From NCBI GenBank assembly GCA_046349935.1, contig JAXMBK010000008.1:310001-374000 (forward strand): a DNA stretch of 64,000 bases, given 5' to 3'. Of the stretch, positions 61,437-64,000 are shown one piece after another. Positions within the stretch are counted from its first letter, which is position 1. Every line of letters begins with the position of its first letter. Under the pieces are notes generated by a model. The model saw nothing but the letters and a program-made list of their open reading frames with translations. It searched no databases and was not told the origin of the DNA. This stretch comes from CAIXSC01 sp046349935 (GTDB lineage Bacteria; Planctomycetota; Planctomycetia; Pirellulales; Pirellulaceae). A program made the translations under genes and the position numbers.

Positions 61437-61772
61437 CATGCGCCCGCCCTTCCTCGCATTTCGGCGCCGCGCCATCCGCCTCTCCTCGGAGCTCTCCCCG
61501 CCGCCTCTGTGGCAACCGCTCTCCGCCGCCCGTCCTCAACGCCCCCTCTATGCGTTCGCCGCGGTCTGCTCGGCGGCCCCGCGCGAACCTCGGCGGCCGC
61601 ACGCGGGTCATGAGCGGCGGAGGGGCCGCGGCGCGGGGTGATTGTCGACCGCGCTTGGGCTCGATACGCTGTTGAGTGCCGCAAAGCGGTGTGAACGCAG
61701 ATTGGCACTGGACGTTTTTCGAATGGGGGTTCATCGCACCGCGAGGCTGGCGAGGGCCCTCAGGAGGTGTTC

Positions 61773-62366
61773 GTGACCGCCGTTCTGAATCGCCCAACGC
61801 TCGTTTTGAATCGCAATTGGCAGCCTGTCGGCGTCGCGACGGTTGCGCGTTCGATCACGCTGGTCGCATCGGACCGCGCTCGATTCGTCGACCCGGTCGA
61901 CTTTCGCCAATATACGTGGGCCGACTGGGCGGCCCTTCTGCCGCGCGAGGACGAGCCGTTCATTCAGTCGGTGCGTTTTCGGATGCGCGTGCCGGAGGTG
62001 ATTACGTTGGCGGAGTACGATCGCGTGCCGCGAAACGTAGTGACGTTCAGTCGCCGCAATTTGTACCGGCGCGATCAGTACACCTGTCAGTATTGCGGAG
62101 CTCAGCCGGGGAGCGAGGAGCTGACGATCGACCATGTTTTGCCGCGTTCGCGCGGCGGGACGAGCACGTGGGAGAACTGCGTGCTGGCGTGTCTGGATTG
62201 CAATCAACGCAAAGCCAATCGCACGCCGGTCGAAGCGACGATGCCGCTGGGCAAGGCGCCCATCCGTCCCGCCTGGACCCCGCTCTACGCCCGCCACACG
62301 GTGCGCGTGGAAAGCTGGGGGAAGTTTCTGAGCGAGGCCTACTGGACGGTGGAGCTCGAAGAATAG
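61773..62366 (+). CDS. HNH endonuclease family protein
   Basis: 197 residues from a GTG at 61773, set 5 bases after AGGAGG; a GTG at 61767 overlaps that site. The N-terminal part (LVLNRNWQPVGVATVARSITLV) is typical of the planctomycete and actinobacterial HNH group. The HNH core is YTCQYCGAQPGSEELTIDHVLPRSRGGTSTWENCVLACLDCNQRK, read in pieces: two CxxC zinc-knuckle pairs around the IDH catalytic His and the N in WEN. These proteins are often near housekeeping genes, and their biological target is unclear. The gene ends at a bidirectional terminator. Confidence 0.88.
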   Translation: MTAVLNRPTLVLNRNWQPVGVATVARSITLVASDRARFVDPVDFRQYTWADWAALLPREDEPFIQSVRFRMRVPEVITLAEYDRVPRNVVTFSRRNLYRRDQYTCQYCGAQPGSEELTIDHVLPRSRGGTSTWENCVLACLDCNQRKANRTPVEATMPLGKAPIRPAWTPLYARHTVRVESWGKFLSEAYWTVELEE

Positions 62367-62390
62367 TTCCGATTGCTACGGAAACAAAGA

Positions 62391-62433
62391 AAAGTCCCGC
62401 TCGAGACATCGCGTGATGCTGGAGCGGGACTTT
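62391..62433. terminator. Bidirectional terminator between HNH and RRM genes
   Basis: AAAGTCCCGCTC (62391-62402) pairs perfectly with GAGCGGGACTTT (62422-62433). T-rich tracts follow in both directions (TTTAGTGTTTTG on plus, TTTTCTTTGTTT on minus), serving both converging genes. Confidence 0.9.
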
Positions 62434-62482
62434 AGTGTTTTGTTCTTGCTTGTGCAGGCTGCTGCAGATTGGCTGCTGCAGA

Positions 62483-62875
62483 CTAGTAGCGTCGACCGCC
62501 GCCGCCGCCGCCGTAGCCGCCGCCGCCGCCGCCGTAACCACCACCGCCGCCGCCGCCGCCGTAGCCGCCGCGACCACCGCCGCCGCCGCCGTAGCCGCGT
62601 CCACCGCCGCCGCCGCCGCCGCGATCTTCACGCGGACGAGCTTCGTTGACCGTCAACGCGCGACCGTCAACTTCCTTCTGATTCAAGCCATCGATGGCCG
62701 CCTGGGCTTGCGTCGCATCGCCCATTTCGACGAACCCGAAACCCTTGCTTCGGCCCGTCTCACGGTCTTGAACAACTTGGGCGCTGCGGACCTGACCGTA
62801 CTCGCTAAACAGCTCCTCTAATTGTTGGCTAGTGATGCCGTAGCTCAGGTTGCCCACATACAATCGCGTTCCCAC
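62483..62875 (-). CDS. RRM RNA-binding protein with Gly-rich tail
   Basis: 130 residues from a GTG at 62875 with AAGGA about 8 bases upstream. A single RRM has RNP2 (RLYVGNLSY) and RNP1 (KGFGFVEM), followed by a C-terminal stretch of Gly with Tyr and Arg (about residues 88-130), encoded by GGC/GGT repeats. This is the cyanobacterial Rbp / glycine-rich RNA-binding type, often cold- or stress-induced RNA chaperones. The long upstream region (62876-63248) may hold a long leader. Confidence 0.95.
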   Translation of the reverse strand: MGTRLYVGNLSYGITSQQLEELFSEYGQVRSAQVVQDRETGRSKGFGFVEMGDATQAQAAIDGLNQKEVDGRALTVNEARPREDRGGGGGGGRGYGGGGGGRGGYGGGGGGGGYGGGGGGYGGGGGGRRY

Positions 62876-63029
62876 CAGAGAATTCCTTCAAACATGATTC
62901 ACGGCCGCCGAGTTGACTTTCCGGGCCGAAAGGAAAGGGACCTGCGTGGCGATCCGCCCATGACGTGCGACGGGAAAGAGCAGCGAACCAAATCAGCAGC
63001 ACGCAGCGCTCACGTCGAGTTACGAGGAG

Positions 63030-63042
63030 TGTGTTTAACACA
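63030..63042. promoter_or_regulatory. Perfect 13-bp palindrome upstream of the RRM gene and ruvB
   Basis: TGTGTTTAACACA is a perfect dyad around a central T in the 373-base divergent region between the RRM gene and ruvB. It could be an operator for either gene. No other structure was recognised in this region. Confidence 0.45.
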
Positions 63043-63248
63043 TCCACAAGGGCAAATCCAGTAGCAGCCGCATATTCCCGCCAGGTTCGTCCCATCTGGG
63101 GGGATGACGGGGCGAGTTCGGGGTGACTGCGGGCGGGCAGGGCGGCGGCTCTGCGACGACCTAGGCCGCTTCCGGACCGAAGGGTATATTTGTTCACGAA
63201 GCGTGCTGTCGGCAGCGCGTGCGAGGAGCCTGATCAGGAGGAGCGACG

Positions 63249-64000
63249 ATGGCGCGCGAGGCAATCTTGCGATCCGAGGAGCCGGAAGACGAAAGCGCGT
63301 TGCAGCTGCGTCCGCAGCGGATGCACGACATGGTCGGTCAGCGCGACGTCTACGAACGGCTGCTCATCGCCGTCGACGCCGCTCAAAAGCGCGCCGAACC
63401 GCTCGGCCACATCCTCTTCGACGGCCCCCCGGGACTTGGCAAAACCACCTTTGCGCTCTGCATTCCGCGCGAGTTGGGAGTCAGCGTTCTGCTGGCCAGC
63501 GGACCGGCGCTCAAGGCGCCCAAAGATCTCATTCCGTATCTCAGCAATGCGCCCGAAAAATCGGTGCTGTTCATCGACGAAATCCATCGTCTCCCGAAAG
63601 CCGTCGAAGAGTATCTCTACACGGCGATGGAAGATTTTCGCATCGACATCGTGCTCGGCGAAGGCGTCAACGCCCGCACCATCAACCTGCGACTCAAACC
63701 ATTCACGCTCATCGGCGCTACCACGCGCGCCGGCCTCCTCTCCGCGCCGCTCCGCGATCGCTTCCCCATCCGCGAGACGCTCGGCTTCTACGGCATCCCC
63801 GAACTCACCGAAATCCTTCGCCGCAACGCGCAGAAACTCAGCGTGACGCTCGAGGACGACGCGGCCGTCGAACTGGCGCGCCGCAGCCGCGGCACGCCCC
63901 GCATCGCCAACAATCACCTCCTGTGGGTCCGCGATTTTGCGACCAGCAAAGCCAACGGACAAGTGTCGCTCGCTGTCGCGCAAGCCGCCCTGAAAATGTC
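63249..64000 (+). CDS. ruvB: Holliday junction branch migration ATPase RuvB (partial, 3' end outside window)
   Basis: About 250 residues are visible from ATG at 63249, with AGGAGG 8 bases upstream. The Walker A motif is FDGPPGLGKTTFAL, Walker B is VLFIDEIHRLPKAVEEYLYTAMEDF, sensor 1 is LIGATTRAGLLSAPLRDRF and the sensor 2 region is RRSRGTPRIANNHLLWVRDF, where the common form is IANRLLRRVRD. RuvB drives branch migration with RuvA. It is separated from ruvCA (3168-4303) by about 59 kb and stands alone. Confidence 0.94.
   Translation, partial: MAREAILRSEEPEDESALQLRPQRMHDMVGQRDVYERLLIAVDAAQKRAEPLGHILFDGPPGLGKTTFALCIPRELGVSVLLASGPALKAPKDLIPYLSNAPEKSVLFIDEIHRLPKAVEEYLYTAMEDFRIDIVLGEGVNARTINLRLKPFTLIGATTRAGLLSAPLRDRFPIRETLGFYGIPELTEILRRNAQKLSVTLEDDAAVELARRSRGTPRIANNHLLWVRDFATSKANGQVSLAVAQAALKM

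Overview
The window looks like chromosomal DNA from a high-GC planctomycete, probably Pirellulales-like. The reasons are two DUF1559 proteins with type IV pilin-like N-termini, a tandem DUF1080 lipoprotein, a Gfo/Idh oxidoreductase beside a PQQ-propeller protein, a eukaryotic-type Ser/Thr kinase and a pseudokinase with Pro-rich linkers, a DUF4912 protein, planctomycete-style ECF sigma factors, and ATP synthase subunits with signal peptides and long additions. No rRNA, prophage or CRISPR array is visible. There is one insertion sequence, one tRNA and several families of dispersed palindromes.

Layout. 1-7 kb: end of a DUF1080 lipoprotein, a tightly packed ispF-cysS-ruvC-ruvA operon, and two tandem zinc-ribbon membrane proteins. 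6.6-10.7 kb: a Nudix protein, an aminotransferase and an SbtA-type bicarbonate transporter, separated by copies of a 23-bp palindrome that often supplies the stop codons. 10.7-18.9 kb: mostly minus-strand exported or membrane proteins (Gfo/Idh, PQQ propeller, DUF4198, DUF1559, Cys-rich protein, an internally duplicated 10-TM protein, a PIG-L deacetylase). 19-22.4 kb: an MITE-like inverted repeat, then an ECF sigma-SDR-DUF1330 cassette whose sigma and SDR genes share a bipartite promoter-like motif. 22.4-26.8 kb: hisD-hisC-hisB, divergent from a threonine aldolase. 27-32.4 kb: a pseudokinase and a zinc-ribbon protein, both single-pass membrane proteins with STN-like C-terminal parts. 32.4-34.1 kb: an IS4/Tn5-type element with a frameshifted transposase, inserted into a palindromic repeat.

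34.1-37.9 kb: a DAHP synthase gene preceded by an apparent transcription attenuator. It has a leader peptide containing Tyr-Phe-Cys-Trp-Tyr-Phe, an antiterminator and an intrinsic terminator. This is followed by a convergent M16 peptidase / phosphotransferase / divergent-enolase operon. 40.8-42.8 kb: hybrid-cluster protein (hcp) divergent from a protoglobin around a palindromic operator, a plausible nitrosative-stress pair. 43-47.4 kb: DUF1559, a YfhO-like membrane protein and an ECF sigma factor. 47.5-56.7 kb: a complete F-type ATP synthase operon (atpZ-atpI-B-E-F-H-A-[DUF4870]-G-D-C) with His/Asp-rich additions in subunits a and b. 57-64 kb: DUF4912 protein, a structured (possibly 6S-like) RNA, an orphan larE, a Ser/Thr kinase, tRNA-Glu(CTC), an HNH endonuclease, a Gly-rich RRM protein and the 5' part of ruvB, which is unlinked from ruvCA.

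The strongest candidates for undescribed biology are the aromatic-amino-acid attenuator upstream of the DAHP synthase gene, the palindrome that encodes stop codons at both of its ends, and the ECF sigma cassette with its paired promoters. All functional calls rest on reading motifs and context by eye; no database search, folding or composition calculation was run.
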